DNA from: Pseudoalteromonas luteoviolacea DSM 6061
GTDB lineage: Bacteria > Pseudomonadota > Gammaproteobacteria > Enterobacterales > Alteromonadaceae
NCBI RefSeq assembly: GCF_001625655.1
Contig: NZ_AUYB01000080.1
Coordinates: 1-63,251, forward strand
Length of the DNA: 63,251 bases
Direction: 5' to 3'
Translations under genes and position numbers: made by a program
Part shown: positions 28,070-37,341 of the stretch, in pieces
Numbering within the stretch: position 1 is the first letter of the stretch
Layout: each line of letters opens with the position of its first letter
The notes under the pieces: generated by a model
Database searches by the model: none
Told to the model about the DNA's origin: nothing
The model's input: only the letters and a program-made list of their open reading frames with translations

Positions 28070-28864
28070 CTAGGCAAGCCTTTTATTTGCTTGTAAATTA
28101 CATACAGAGTCATGAAGTTTAATTACTGAGTCCTTTTCGAAGTCTGTACCAAGCGTTTTCACTAACTTCACCACACTGTATCTTTCGGCTGCTGTTTCAT
28201 AAGAACTTTTCCAATCTTTATACTGAATGGTTTCGCAATCAAGTGGGCTTCTAATTTTTATTGCTTTGTGTTTCATTCTATAAGGTTTAGGTGTCAGCCT
28301 AGCGCGATAACAATTTTGCTTTTTTGATAGGCCAATATAAATTTGATCGACTCCTAAAGTTCGCATCAACTTCACATAGCCTTTTGTAGATGGTGCAATG
28401 TAATTCTTGCCGATTACACGTATTCCCTTTGCGGTTTCATAAATTCTAAAATCTGACCCGAGTTGAGGGTACTTCTTAATATTTTGCTCAAATTTAGCGA
28501 TGATTCGGGCTTTTCTTGGCAACTTACTAATTGCTTTAAATCGGTCAAAGAAGCTTGCTGGGTAGTCATCTAAGTCCAAAATTGTGTATTGAGTGGTATT
28601 TAATACTTTTGCACCATACCGGCAAACAGTAAGAATATTTTCATCATCAAGAATATCGCTTACATGCTCTCGTATCGCGCTTTGATATGACTCTTTCCCT
28701 TCGCCAGCTGCGATTCTTTGTTCAATATCTTGAGAGTGCTCTCGCGCCTCGTTATAAGCGTCTTCTACCGAGATGTTTGAACCCGCAAGGACCGTTATAA
28801 CTTCATCTTGGTTGTCTATTTTTATTGTAAAGTTTTCTTTTTTCCAATATTTATAATACTTCAT
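28070..28864 (-). CDS. Conserved hypothetical protein
   Basis: 264 residues from the ATG at 28864 (GAGATAGTA just upstream); an earlier in-frame TTG at 28900 is less likely. It is soluble and basic. The core has a strand YTILDLDDYP, then SDFRIYETAKGIRVIGKNY and a basic region with KKQNCYRARLTPKPYRMKH. I do not recognise the family; the Asp-containing strand followed by Arg/Lys-rich loops could suggest nucleotide handling, but no motif proves it. Confidence 0.65.
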   Translation of the reverse strand: MKYYKYWKKENFTIKIDNQDEVITVLAGSNISVEDAYNEAREHSQDIEQRIAAGEGKESYQSAIREHVSDILDDENILTVCRYGAKVLNTTQYTILDLDDYPASFFDRFKAISKLPRKARIIAKFEQNIKKYPQLGSDFRIYETAKGIRVIGKNYIAPSTKGYVKLMRTLGVDQIYIGLSKKQNCYRARLTPKPYRMKHKAIKIRSPLDCETIQYKDWKSSYETAAERYSVVKLVKTLGTDFEKDSVIKLHDSVCNLQANKRLA

Positions 28865-28993
28865 TACTATCTCTGTATTTTTTTGAGGGGGGCCTATCAA
28901 GTGGATTTTTGATTCTTATTCTTTGAACTTACCTAAAAAGGGAAAGGTTTTATAATAATCGTTTTTTTGATCTATCATCACTAAAATTCGATT

Positions 28994-30706
28994 TCATCTC
29001 TTAAGAATGTGTGTAAGTGTTTTGTACATCGCGTTCATAGAGACTGGTTTGCCGATATGATTGGCAAACCCTAAGTTTTTATAATGTTCGATATCTTGCG
29101 GCATCACATTGGCAGTTAAAGCGACTACAGGCACCGCTGCATTAATTTGGTGAATTATCGAAAATGCCTCAACGCCATCCATTTCAGGCATTTGAATATC
29201 CATAAGCACTAGGTCGTATGTGCTAGTTTCAAAAGCTCTTACCGCTAATTTTCCATTGCCTACCAAATCCAGTTTAGCACCCGTTTTCTCCAGCATTTTT
29301 TTAATGACGAGCTGATTAATATCATTATCTTCAGCGATTAATATATTTACATTATCAAAATTAGGTACTGATTCAGTATTGGCTCCTTCCTTTTGGTCAG
29401 TTAACGTAGCTTGCTTCAATGGCAAGGTTACGCATACGCGCGTCCCCTTTCCAATCTCACTTTCGAGCTCAACTACACCGCCCATTAATTTCACTAAGCT
29501 ATCTGAAATTGCCAATCCCAGTCCTGTACCGCCATACTTTCGAGTTGTAGAAGAATCTGCCTGTTCAAATCGATTAAAAATTGATTTTTGGGTCTTTTCA
29601 TCCATTCCTATACCAGTGTCGGTGACAACAATGCATAACGCTGACTGATGCTCATATTTAACTGACTTCACAGTAATATGTATGCCACCTGATTCGGTAA
29701 ACTTTACCGCGTTGGACACGAGGTTGAGTAGGATCTGTCTTATCCTCACAGAATCTCCCAACCAGCCTAAGTTGAGATCTTTTTCTAAATTAACAGTCAA
29801 TGAAATCGCCTTTTTCTGAGCTTCAACAGATAAATCTGCTACCACTGATTCTACGGCTTCTTTGATTGAAAACGGCGTAACTTCGAGTACTAACCTATGA
29901 GCCTCTATTTTTGAAAAGTCCAGAATATCGTTAATGACCGTAAGTAATGAATCGGCAGAATAAATGGCTTTTGACACTAGATGTTTGGATTCGTTATTGA
30001 GCGGCTCTTGTTCAATAATTTGCAACGCACCTAAAATACCATTCATAGGCGTGCGAATTTCATGACTCATATTGGCCAGGAACTCACTTTTGGCTTTTGA
30101 AGCGTGCTCTGCTTTCACTTTTGCCTCGATGAGTGCTTGATTTTGTTCTTGCATCTTATCGCGAGAACGTTTGATTTGTGCGGAATATTTGCGATTGAAA
30201 AAACCAACGTTGCAACAGTATAGATAAACACTTGCAGCAGCTACCACTTTAGTGACAAGGGGCGATTGCTCTACAAATTCGAACCCCAAAAAGCCCCCAC
30301 CCAAAGCACCTCCTAGGACTAAAACCAATGTGCTAATGTAGTATCTTTTGATACCGCCTAAAATCAAACTATTTAATGAGTTAACGATTAAAAGGGCAAA
30401 TACAACCCAAATCTGAAACCCTGTTGCTGCACACCATATCCCGTAAAGTAACGCATCCATGTATAAATTTATGTACTCAGCCCCCACTCGCTCCGCAGAA
30501 AGCTTGCTGTGCAATCGCGCTACGTGAGGCCATACTGCGCAATTTAAGAAGATGCAAATACCAATAGTTAACGTAAAGTCGTTGTAAAAAGTACCGATGA
30601 GCATAATCGCCATCAATACGCATCCAATAATGCGGGGCGCATAATTTAGTTTGCCCAACGACGGCTTTGGTTTAAGTGTCTCTTTAGAGTGTGTAGCGGA
30701 CGTCAT
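28994..30706 (-). CDS. Hybrid sensor histidine kinase with MASE2 sensor
   Basis: 570 residues. Residues ~20-165 hold about six helices and the NCAVWPHVARL element typical of the MASE2 membrane sensor. The dimerisation domain has its phospho-His at 215 in NMSHEIRTPMNG. The ATPase domain has NLVSNAVKF, DTGIGM and GGTGLGLAI. A receiver domain (~448-570) follows, with phospho-acceptor Asp503 (LMDIQMPEMDG) and Lys in IGKPVS. MASE2 is best known in diguanylate cyclases such as DgcC. No HPt or output regulator is adjacent, so the pathway is unknown. Confidence 0.92.
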   Translation of the reverse strand: MTSATHSKETLKPKPSLGKLNYAPRIIGCVLMAIMLIGTFYNDFTLTIGICIFLNCAVWPHVARLHSKLSAERVGAEYINLYMDALLYGIWCAATGFQIWVVFALLIVNSLNSLILGGIKRYYISTLVLVLGGALGGGFLGFEFVEQSPLVTKVVAAASVYLYCCNVGFFNRKYSAQIKRSRDKMQEQNQALIEAKVKAEHASKAKSEFLANMSHEIRTPMNGILGALQIIEQEPLNNESKHLVSKAIYSADSLLTVINDILDFSKIEAHRLVLEVTPFSIKEAVESVVADLSVEAQKKAISLTVNLEKDLNLGWLGDSVRIRQILLNLVSNAVKFTESGGIHITVKSVKYEHQSALCIVVTDTGIGMDEKTQKSIFNRFEQADSSTTRKYGGTGLGLAISDSLVKLMGGVVELESEIGKGTRVCVTLPLKQATLTDQKEGANTESVPNFDNVNILIAEDNDINQLVIKKMLEKTGAKLDLVGNGKLAVRAFETSTYDLVLMDIQMPEMDGVEAFSIIHQINAAVPVVALTANVMPQDIEHYKNLGFANHIGKPVSMNAMYKTLTHILKR

Positions 30707-31037
30707 GTCAAAGGCTTTAATCCAAGCGCTGCTAATCTTTTAACTTTATACACTAAAAAACGAGTTTTTATTTATTTTTTAAGCAAATAAGTTAAAAAAA
30801 TGCAATCGCTTGGATTTGTCGCGGCATCAAGTTTTGCAAAAAAAGCGCACATAGGGTTAATGCCATAATCGCTCAGTATCATTCATCGCTTGAATGCCAT
30901 TTCAGGCTTTTTTTAGCAAGGTCTGGGAAGAGTCTACTGCCCCCCTCTATCTATTGCTAACCTTTGGGAAAATGACAATAAACCTTAACTTTCTAAAATT
31001 TATCTTAGACCCAAGTGCACGACGCTCTGTTTTATTG
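30707..31037. other. Intergenic region before the histidine kinase gene
   Basis: 331 A+T-rich bases. It holds the kinase promoter and the end of the PD40 transcripts; no gene or clear structure seen. Confidence 0.45.
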
Positions 31038-31898
31038 CTAAAGCTTGAGTCGAAGGTTTTCAATCACCTTTGCATCTACCCAAAATATATCGATATTGGG
31101 ATGTTTTTCTGAGCCCGTATTGCGACTAAAAAACAGGTACTTTCCATCAGGTGTAATGCCAGCAGCAGCTTCCCATTGAGCTGTATTGACATTTTCACCC
31201 AAGTTAATCGCTGCGCCCCAACTGCCATCACTTTGCTTAAAGCTAATGTAAATATCTGAATTTCCATACCCTCCTTCTCTTACGCCGTCCCACATAATGA
31301 AAGACTCATCCGCTGCGATAAATGGGTGCGCATTCCATGTACCAGTGTTAATTTCTTTGCTTAAAGGTTTGGGTGCTTCACGCTGTCCTTTTACTAGTCG
31401 CGAATAACGAAGTATGCCATTGCCTTCTCTATCAGCATCGTCAAATACATACGTTCCATTTATTGAGGATGTGAGACGCATAATAGGAAGCTCGTCAAAT
31501 TCAGGTCCCAAGCTTTTGATGTCTGACCAACCCGTTGCTGTGCGATGTTTAAATCGCTTGCCTAAATGCATTATCTTTCCGTCCGGTGAGATAAAAGGCT
31601 GCCCACGCCTTGGCGACACAATTGACTCATGCCAATTATTATTTTTGAATTGGAAAACGACAAATTCCTGTTTTTTATCTGCCTTACTCTCTCTGAGAAA
31701 ATAAAACTCTTTCATATCTGGGGTAAAAACACCGCCGTACTCCCACCCTTTGGTTGATACAATTCCAGGTGCAAACGCTTGAGGAATTAAACTCGGTGGC
31801 TTTTGACCTAGGTATGGACCTTCAAGTTTCGTTTGTACGCTATGACAAAGTTGGCTATAAATTAAACCGACTAAAAGAAAAGCCTGCGAACACTTCAT
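31038..31898 (-). CDS. Secreted PD40 (WD40-like) repeat protein, copy 2
   Basis: 286 residues with a signal peptide (to about residue 20). Several TolB/PD40-like blade units are visible, such as FTPDMKEFYFLRE, ISPDGKIMHLGK, IAADESFIMWDG and ITPDGKYLFFSRN. The protein should form a small beta-propeller in the periplasm. It is a tandem paralogue of the gene at 31982-32872, with which it shares the PP-x-LxP start, the blade order and the C-terminal FWVDAKVIENLRLKL. Confidence 0.82.
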   Translation of the reverse strand: MKCSQAFLLVGLIYSQLCHSVQTKLEGPYLGQKPPSLIPQAFAPGIVSTKGWEYGGVFTPDMKEFYFLRESKADKKQEFVVFQFKNNNWHESIVSPRRGQPFISPDGKIMHLGKRFKHRTATGWSDIKSLGPEFDELPIMRLTSSINGTYVFDDADREGNGILRYSRLVKGQREAPKPLSKEINTGTWNAHPFIAADESFIMWDGVREGGYGNSDIYISFKQSDGSWGAAINLGENVNTAQWEAAAGITPDGKYLFFSRNTGSEKHPNIDIFWVDAKVIENLRLKL

Positions 31899-31981
31899 AA
31901 TATTCTCTCAAAAATTGATTAGATATCTAATTACACAGGGCACTAGGCACTTAACACCAAGTACCCTAGGCTAGTGTAAAG

Positions 31982-32872
31982 TTATAATTTAGGTCTGAGG
32001 CCTTCGATAATTTGCGCATCTACCCAGTAGCTTTTTCCAACCCAATTTTGGCTACCATCATCTTGTACATGCCAATCTCCTCGAGAGAAAAATAGATACT
32101 TACCGTCATGTGTAACTCGCGGAGAGCTCTCATTTAGATTGGTATTTATCAGAGGCCCCATATTAACAGCGGGGAGCCAAGCGCCCTTTTTGTCTTTAAA
32201 GCTAATATAGATATCAGACTTCCCATGCCCATCGTCACGGACAACATCCCACATGAGATAAGACTCATCAGGTGCAATATAAGGGTGAGCAATCCATTCT
32301 CCTTTATTGATTTGGGGACCTAGTTTAACTGGGTTTTGGTTCTTTCCGTTGACTACACGGGAGTAACCTATATTCCCTTTGCCCTTATCTTCTTTTTTAT
32401 AAAAGGGGAAAAAGTACGTACCTTTAGCTGAAATAGACACGCCATGTCCTTGCTCCTTTAAAAAATCACCTTGCTTTTTAAGCTCAGACCACCCCGCGTC
32501 TGTTTTCTGGCGATACCACTTACCTCCGTACATCATGCTGCCATCCAAAGAAAATTGAGGCCACCTAATGTCAGTCTCAGACTCCTTACCCCAACGACCA
32601 TTCTCATACCGAATCACAAAAAATACGCGATTTTTATATTTCCCATTTTTTCTTGTGAAATAAAACTCCTTCATATCCGATGAAAAAGTCCCCCCTTCAA
32701 ATCGGCCATCAGGCGATACTATTTTTGGGTCAAAAAGCTTAGGGGTTAAACCTGGCGGTGTTTCTCCAAAATAGTCCAGCTTTGTCATCGCAGGAGTTTC
32801 GTTTGCATAAGTACTACCACTTACAGCCATCGAAGACATTAGTAAGCAAGCTGACATATAAATATGATTCAT
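31982..32872 (-). CDS. Secreted PD40 (WD40-like) repeat protein, copy 1
   Basis: 296 residues with a signal peptide ending near SGSTYA. Blades include FSSDMKEFYFTRK, FSLDGSMMYGGK, IAPDESYLMWDV and VTHDGKYLFFSRG. It ends in a WVDAQIIEGLRPKL segment parallel to its neighbour. Its start is 83 bases upstream of copy 2 (same strand), so they form an operon from a tandem duplication that has since diverged. Partner unknown; PD40 domains commonly mediate protein binding. Confidence 0.82.
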   Translation of the reverse strand: MNHIYMSACLLMSSMAVSGSTYANETPAMTKLDYFGETPPGLTPKLFDPKIVSPDGRFEGGTFSSDMKEFYFTRKNGKYKNRVFFVIRYENGRWGKESETDIRWPQFSLDGSMMYGGKWYRQKTDAGWSELKKQGDFLKEQGHGVSISAKGTYFFPFYKKEDKGKGNIGYSRVVNGKNQNPVKLGPQINKGEWIAHPYIAPDESYLMWDVVRDDGHGKSDIYISFKDKKGAWLPAVNMGPLINTNLNESSPRVTHDGKYLFFSRGDWHVQDDGSQNWVGKSYWVDAQIIEGLRPKL

Positions 32873-33249
32873 AGTTCACCTTTATAATTTAGAACAAAGA
32901 GTTAAACATTTTTATTGGTGCGACACTGATGTCTAAACTCAATCTAGGTAAACCGAGTCAAAAAGGCCTGACGTCACCATGACTTTGAGATGATTTGATT
33001 CTGATAAATAAGCAAGTCGTTCAGCCAATCTTGCCAAGGCTAAAAGCCTATTGATTGCAGACTACATATACACTTACGCGAAAAAGACGGGATTTAAAAT
33101 TTTATAACCATATTAATCATATAGTTAAATGGGGAATTGTAGTTTACTTTGCTTGACCTTGAACTGCCCACGTCAAAAATTTACTCCACAACACACTGCT
33201 AGCTTTTTTAGCTAAAGCAAGTGTGTTGCGTGTTAGATGAACAGGCTGA
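32873..33249. other. Intergenic region with strong hairpin
   Basis: 377 bases without a gene. A long imperfect hairpin at 33189-33228 pairs CAACACACT with AGTGTGTTG and has an inner TAGC/GCTA stem around a T-rich loop. It lies just past the stop of the 33250 gene and could end that transcript, though no T-run follows. Confidence 0.5.
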
Positions 33250-33585
33250 CTAAGCGCCTGTTAGGTCATAGATGTAAGACACATGCAGGCCATAGAAGAT
33301 ACTTGGAGTTAGCAGCACACTCGCAAGAATAAATACCTTAGTAAGTAGTTTGTTATTTTTACTTCTCACCACTTTAAGTCCAAATGCAGCGATTATTAGC
33401 AGCGGAAGTAAATAATGAACTCTAATTAGAGGCATTAAAACAAACAGTCGCTTAACTTCAGTAGACATTGATAAATCGTACGCTTCTATCATCATAGGAG
33501 CACCAATAAAAACGCCAATAACCAATGTTGTAATGTATAAAACGATTAAGAACCACCAAGGGGTGGACTCTATAAATTTGATCAT
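33250..33585 (-). CDS. Small membrane protein, unknown
   Basis: 111 residues from the ATG at 33585; a GTG at 33597 would add four. Three helices (about 10-28, 52-70 and 78-100). No family recognised, and no strong ribosome site. Flanked by hairpin-rich spacers. Confidence 0.6.
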   Translation of the reverse strand: MIKFIESTPWWFLIVLYITTLVIGVFIGAPMMIEAYDLSMSTEVKRLFVLMPLIRVHYLLPLLIIAAFGLKVVRSKNNKLLTKVFILASVLLTPSIFYGLHVSYIYDLTGA

Positions 33586-33791
33586 ATTTATGTGCACTTA
33601 ACGCCGTAAAACAAGGCATACAAAAGCTTGACTAGAACTTACTAAGAATGTGCGCCAGCCAAGCTTTAGACGCATCACTCATCACTTCGGCCCATTTTAC
33701 AACTTTTGATAGTGCAAGATATAGCAATTAATTAGCTGTTTGAGATAAATGATTATGCTTACAAACAATTTTTTGCTCAAAAGGGGTTACT

Positions 33792-34139
33792 TTAGCTACC
33801 ACACGGGCTGCACACAGCCCAAGAATTGCAAAATCCACCTATTTCAGCCACCATGCTAGTCAGCCTTTTTTGTTCCTCTGTTACAAACTCGTGTGTCACT
33901 TTATTTTTCACGATGAATAGGACATGACCAGGCAATTCATCTTCTTCATTTGGTTCAACATAACTGGCCTCTGGCAATATTTTCGATATTTCAGTTTGCT
34001 GAACCTCACTTAAAGGCCATGCAGCAAACTCAACATAAAATTCAATGTTATGGACTGTATCGAAGTCAAAATCTCTTTCTCCTAGAGTACGTAACATATC
34101 TCCATCAGTATCAGACGGCCAAGTAATTGTCTCTGTCAT
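33792..34139 (-). CDS. RraB-domain protein
   Basis: 115 residues. WPSDTDGDMLRTLGERDFDFDTVHNIEFYVEF is the start of the RraB fold (regulator of RNase activity B). Family members in E. coli bind and inhibit RNase E; this is a divergent stand-alone member, so RNase inhibition is not proven. The C-terminus is unusual in ending with three Cys (FCNSWAVCSPCGS). Confidence 0.78.
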   Translation of the reverse strand: MTETITWPSDTDGDMLRTLGERDFDFDTVHNIEFYVEFAAWPLSEVQQTEISKILPEASYVEPNEEDELPGHVLFIVKNKVTHEFVTEEQKRLTSMVAEIGGFCNSWAVCSPCGS

Positions 34140-34351
34140 TAATCTGTTCTCAAAAATTGATGTTCACACTATTTAGTCGTATTAGGGGACGATAGATTTA
34201 GTCATTATTTGGCAACAGGAGGGTTTTTTAGTGTTTTCCGCTCGGTCATTAGTCATTTAGTTTCTCTGATACGGCCAGCAGCCTCTACAAAGGCTTTACA
34301 CACGGAATAGACATGGAATAGGAGCGTTTTTCGATGAAGATAATAAACTTT

Positions 34352-34374
34352 AAAACCGCGCAAAATGCGCGGCT
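34352..34374 (-). terminator. Intrinsic terminator of the sodium channel gene
   Basis: CCGCGCA-AAA-TGCGCGG at 34356-34372; minus-strand reading continues into TTTTAAAGTTT. It lies about 20 bases after the stop at 34395. Confidence 0.8.
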
Positions 34375-34394
34375 TCAATACGGTATAAATACTT

Positions 34395-35195
34395 TTAATC
34401 TTTATTCTGCTTTAGCAATGCGTCGAGCTTAGCTTCAACACGTAAGATGTCATCTTTAGTAGCGAGTGCCTGCTCTGGCTTACCTTCTTCGTCATGCATG
34501 ATTTGCATTGCATCAACAATAATACCGATGAAAAGGTTCAGTACTGCAAAACTGGTTATGATGATAAAAGGCACAAAGAACAGCCATGAAAGTGGGAATA
34601 GCTCCATCGTTGGGCGTACTATGCCCATTGACCAACTCTCTAACGTCATGACTTGGAAAAGAGTATAAGCAGAAGCGCCTATACTACCAAACCACTCTTG
34701 CATATTGGCATCTGGGTGCTGCCCAAACAATTTCGTAGTTAAAACAGCTGATACATAAAACACGATTCCCAAAACGCCAATCACCGATGCCATACCGGGT
34801 AACGAATGACCCAATGCTCCAATGACACGACGCATTTGTGGTACAACCGAAAATAGCCTCAATACTCTAAGAATCCTGAATGCACGAAGTACGGACAATG
34901 CGCCACCAGCTGGCACCCATGAAATCGCAACGATAATAAAGTCAAAGCAATTCCAGCCTGACTTAAAGAACTTAAAGCGATATACAGTTAGCTTAAGTAC
35001 TAATTCCACTGTAAAAATCAGTAAGATTACGAAGTCTATTTTATGCAGAAGTCCAGCATTGTCTTTACCAAACTGTGTAGTCTCTAGACCCAAGGTAACA
35101 GCATTAAATAAAATGATCGCAATCAAAAAGTTTTGGAACCACTTAGCCTCTACAAGCGCGGTTAGTTTTAACATAAAATTATTTGAAGATGTCAT
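34395..35195 (-). CDS. Bacterial voltage-gated sodium channel (NaChBac/NavAb type)
   Basis: 266 residues. It has six helices. S4 carries gating Arg at 104, 107, 110 and 113, every third residue. The selectivity filter TLESWS is at 184-189, the same as in NavAb. After S6 come an acidic linker and a C-terminal coiled coil (KDDILRVEAKLDALLKQ) that tetramerises the channel. In marine bacteria such channels feed sodium-driven motility and pH control. Monocistronic with its own terminator. Confidence 0.95.
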   Translation of the reverse strand: MTSSNNFMLKLTALVEAKWFQNFLIAIILFNAVTLGLETTQFGKDNAGLLHKIDFVILLIFTVELVLKLTVYRFKFFKSGWNCFDFIIVAISWVPAGGALSVLRAFRILRVLRLFSVVPQMRRVIGALGHSLPGMASVIGVLGIVFYVSAVLTTKLFGQHPDANMQEWFGSIGASAYTLFQVMTLESWSMGIVRPTMELFPLSWLFFVPFIIITSFAVLNLFIGIIVDAMQIMHDEEGKPEQALATKDDILRVEAKLDALLKQNKD

Positions 35196-35621
35196 GGCTC
35201 TTTTTTAGGAAAATAAAAGATAAGCAATGATTTGGGGATAGCACCTTTTTGTCAAGAGATATTACCGGTGAGTATGTGACAAAGATAGCTGAACTAACCC
35301 ATTTTAATATGAATCGGAGCCGTTTTATTGTCGCTTTTTCAAACCGCATACCAAGCACGTTCTATTTCGCTCTAATCACGCCGATCATCAACTTTGAGTA
35401 GCCAGCTCTAATTAACATCTCTTCCTTTGCAAATTGATTCTCAAATTGAATAAGAAACTGAAAAACCCCACTTAAAAAACCAAAGAAAAAATGTAAACAA
35501 CTGAAATTTAATAATATTTTTTATTGCTCATTTATGGCATGAGATTAGCTTTATTAAAACATTCATTTCGTAAACAAAGAGAACGGAACATCTCTAAAAG
35601 TCAGGCAATTACTGGGAGACA
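35196..35621. other. Divergent intergenic region
   Basis: 426 A+T-rich bases between the sodium channel and the PhyH-like gene; promoters for both must be here. No palindrome or small gene seen. Confidence 0.45.
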
Positions 35622-36494
35622 ATGATGATAACTTTGGATAACAGAGAGACAGCTTTACATTCAATGTATCAAGAGCATGGGCTTTTACAATTTCAAAACT
35701 TGTACTCCCGGCAAACAATAGACAAATGGAACAAACTGCTGGACCCTATTTTCAACCAAAGAACATCAACAAGCCGCAGCTACGTAGAGAGTGATGAACT
35801 GTTAGAACTTGGGATCTTAAGTCAAGTAATGGTACCTAAACTGCTTAACGTTATAAGTGTATTAGACCCTTGCCCAGTGTTTTTTCATTGCTGTTGCTTT
35901 GAAATAGAGGGAGCGCAAAAACAGCATCACAAGTTTACAAGCAGGCTGGATGGCTGGCACCGCGAGCCAAGCGATCCACGTAAAAAATCTGTTAGGGGCT
36001 GTAGACCTTATTCGATTTATATTTATCTTTCAGATGTGAATGATGCAGATCACGGCTCATTTGAAATCATCCCCAGGTACCACGCTGGCCCACTTAAGAG
36101 TAACTTAACTAGTTGTAATATAAAAGGAAGAAAAGGAACGTGTTTCTTGTGGAATCGCGACCTCTACCATCGATTTAATGTCAACCGTTCACCTCAAAGG
36201 CAGCGGATTTTAAAATTGTCTATCCAGACCAATGGATGGGAAAATGCGAGTATACAGCTCGATGAATTTAAAGGTGCCTTGTCTATACTTGGCGATCACA
36301 ACCCTGCACTGTCCTATCTTTTAGGCAGCCACTTTAAGAACAACTTATCGATAAAAACCATTCCGCACCCGAGAACCGGTGAACTCCCTCAAGTTCAGCC
36401 ATTAGACTACTCAGAAAAAACGCTCATTCCAACCAAAGCAGAGATCATGTTTCGCAGGATAAAACATAGCGTCGACAAGGTTCTTGGATTCTAA
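35622..36494 (+). CDS. Phytanoyl-CoA dioxygenase-like Fe(II)/2-oxoglutarate enzyme
   Basis: 290 residues after GGGAG. The core fits the PhyH double-stranded beta-helix: WHREPSDP, YSIYIYLSDVNDADHGSFEIIPRYHAG, then FLWNRDLYHRFNVN and an Arg ten residues on. The proximal motif reads H-R-E rather than the usual H-x-D, with Glu as a possible iron ligand. It should hydroxylate a small molecule; the substrate is unknown, and no biosynthetic neighbours give a hint. Confidence 0.75.
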   Translation: MMITLDNRETALHSMYQEHGLLQFQNLYSRQTIDKWNKLLDPIFNQRTSTSRSYVESDELLELGILSQVMVPKLLNVISVLDPCPVFFHCCCFEIEGAQKQHHKFTSRLDGWHREPSDPRKKSVRGCRPYSIYIYLSDVNDADHGSFEIIPRYHAGPLKSNLTSCNIKGRKGTCFLWNRDLYHRFNVNRSPQRQRILKLSIQTNGWENASIQLDEFKGALSILGDHNPALSYLLGSHFKNNLSIKTIPHPRTGELPQVQPLDYSEKTLIPTKAEIMFRRIKHSVDKVLGF

Positions 36495-36553
36495 CTAATT
36501 AGTGACTATCTATGAAACCTACGGAATTGATGAATAATCAATCAAAAGCCAAA

Positions 36554-36585
36554 GTGTAGAGCCACAAATTATGCCGACTCTACAC
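36554..36585. terminator. Bidirectional terminator between convergent genes
   Basis: GTGTAGAG (36554-36561) pairs with CTCTACAC (36578-36585), with an outer AATCAAT/ATTGATT pairing as well. Confidence 0.65.
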
Positions 36586-36627
36586 CTTAATTGATTAAAC
36601 AATTAAAAATACGCTAACAAAACATCA

Positions 36628-37221
36628 CTAGACTAATTCTATTTCCAGACTTCCCAGTAACCTCATTGCTTCAAAGCGGTCAAACTTTGCGCGCTTAAGG
36701 TTGTTGTTAAATATATCAATATCGAAGTCCGTTGCACTCGTAAAGTCTGTACCAGAAAGGTTTGTTTCAGAAAACAGCGCACTACTGAAGTTCGTATGCT
36801 TAAAATTGGCGTTACGAAATTCTCCATTTCTAAAATCAACGCGACGAGCTACACAACTATCCAAAACCAATTCCGGGAGCGATAACCCATAAAAAGATCC
36901 GTCATCTATCATGCAATCGTAGAAGTTAATCGGAGAGTTAAACACTATTCTAGGCCATGCTATTTTGCTCCAATCTACTCCGATGGCTTTTGAGTCGCGA
37001 AACACGACATCCGAAAACTTACTGTACTGCATTTTCGCCATGCTCAAATTACACTTTAAAAACGTACAATCAATAAAATTACATCGATTGAAAACCACCT
37101 CTGAGAAGTTACACCCAATAAACGTGCAGCTCTCGAACTCAATTGAAGATAACTCTTCTCCAGAAAAGTCCTCCCCCTCAAAAGTCTTTGACCAATGCTC
37201 GCTTTCAACTCCAACGCTCAC
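36628..37221 (-). CDS. Pentapeptide-repeat protein
   Basis: 197 residues starting at GTG with GGAGG 5 bases upstream. About 25 A(D/N)LXX-type repeats with Phe/Leu at the centre (FESCTFIGCNFSEVVFNRC and similar) predict a right-handed quadrilateral beta-helix. A non-repeat break near residues 85-100 (WPRIVFNSPINFYDC) and a helical end (FDRFEAMRLLGSLEIEL) match a family common in Vibrio and relatives. Related Qnr proteins protect gyrase, but this one lacks the Qnr loops, so resistance is not claimed. Confidence 0.88.
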   Translation of the reverse strand: MSVGVESEHWSKTFEGEDFSGEELSSIEFESCTFIGCNFSEVVFNRCNFIDCTFLKCNLSMAKMQYSKFSDVVFRDSKAIGVDWSKIAWPRIVFNSPINFYDCMIDDGSFYGLSLPELVLDSCVARRVDFRNGEFRNANFKHTNFSSALFSETNLSGTDFTSATDFDIDIFNNNLKRAKFDRFEAMRLLGSLEIELV

Positions 37222-37341
37222 AAACCCTCCTTATTTCCATTGCTATAAATTCGTATCCAGCAATGTAAAGTTTAAAACCATTGCCAACACGGCATATTTT
37301 AAAAACTATTTATGTAGCGAACATTTCACAATCGCATTGCT

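Noticed and set aside
33189..33620. Integron attC-like sites around the small membrane gene (RYYYAAC and GTTRRRY boxes such as ATCTAAC and GTTAAGT with hairpins)
   Set aside because: Boxes occur singly; no pair frames one hairpin with matching ends, and neighbouring spacers do not share the sequence, so there is no cassette array.
33623..33667. 8-bp inverted repeat AAAGCTTG/CAAGCTTT as an operator
   Set aside because: Its core AAGCTT is itself a palindrome, so two copies make an inverted repeat by chance.
36628..37221. Qnr-type fluoroquinolone protection protein
   Set aside because: Pentapeptide repeats are there, but the Qnr loops and dimer end are not; only the general fold is supported.
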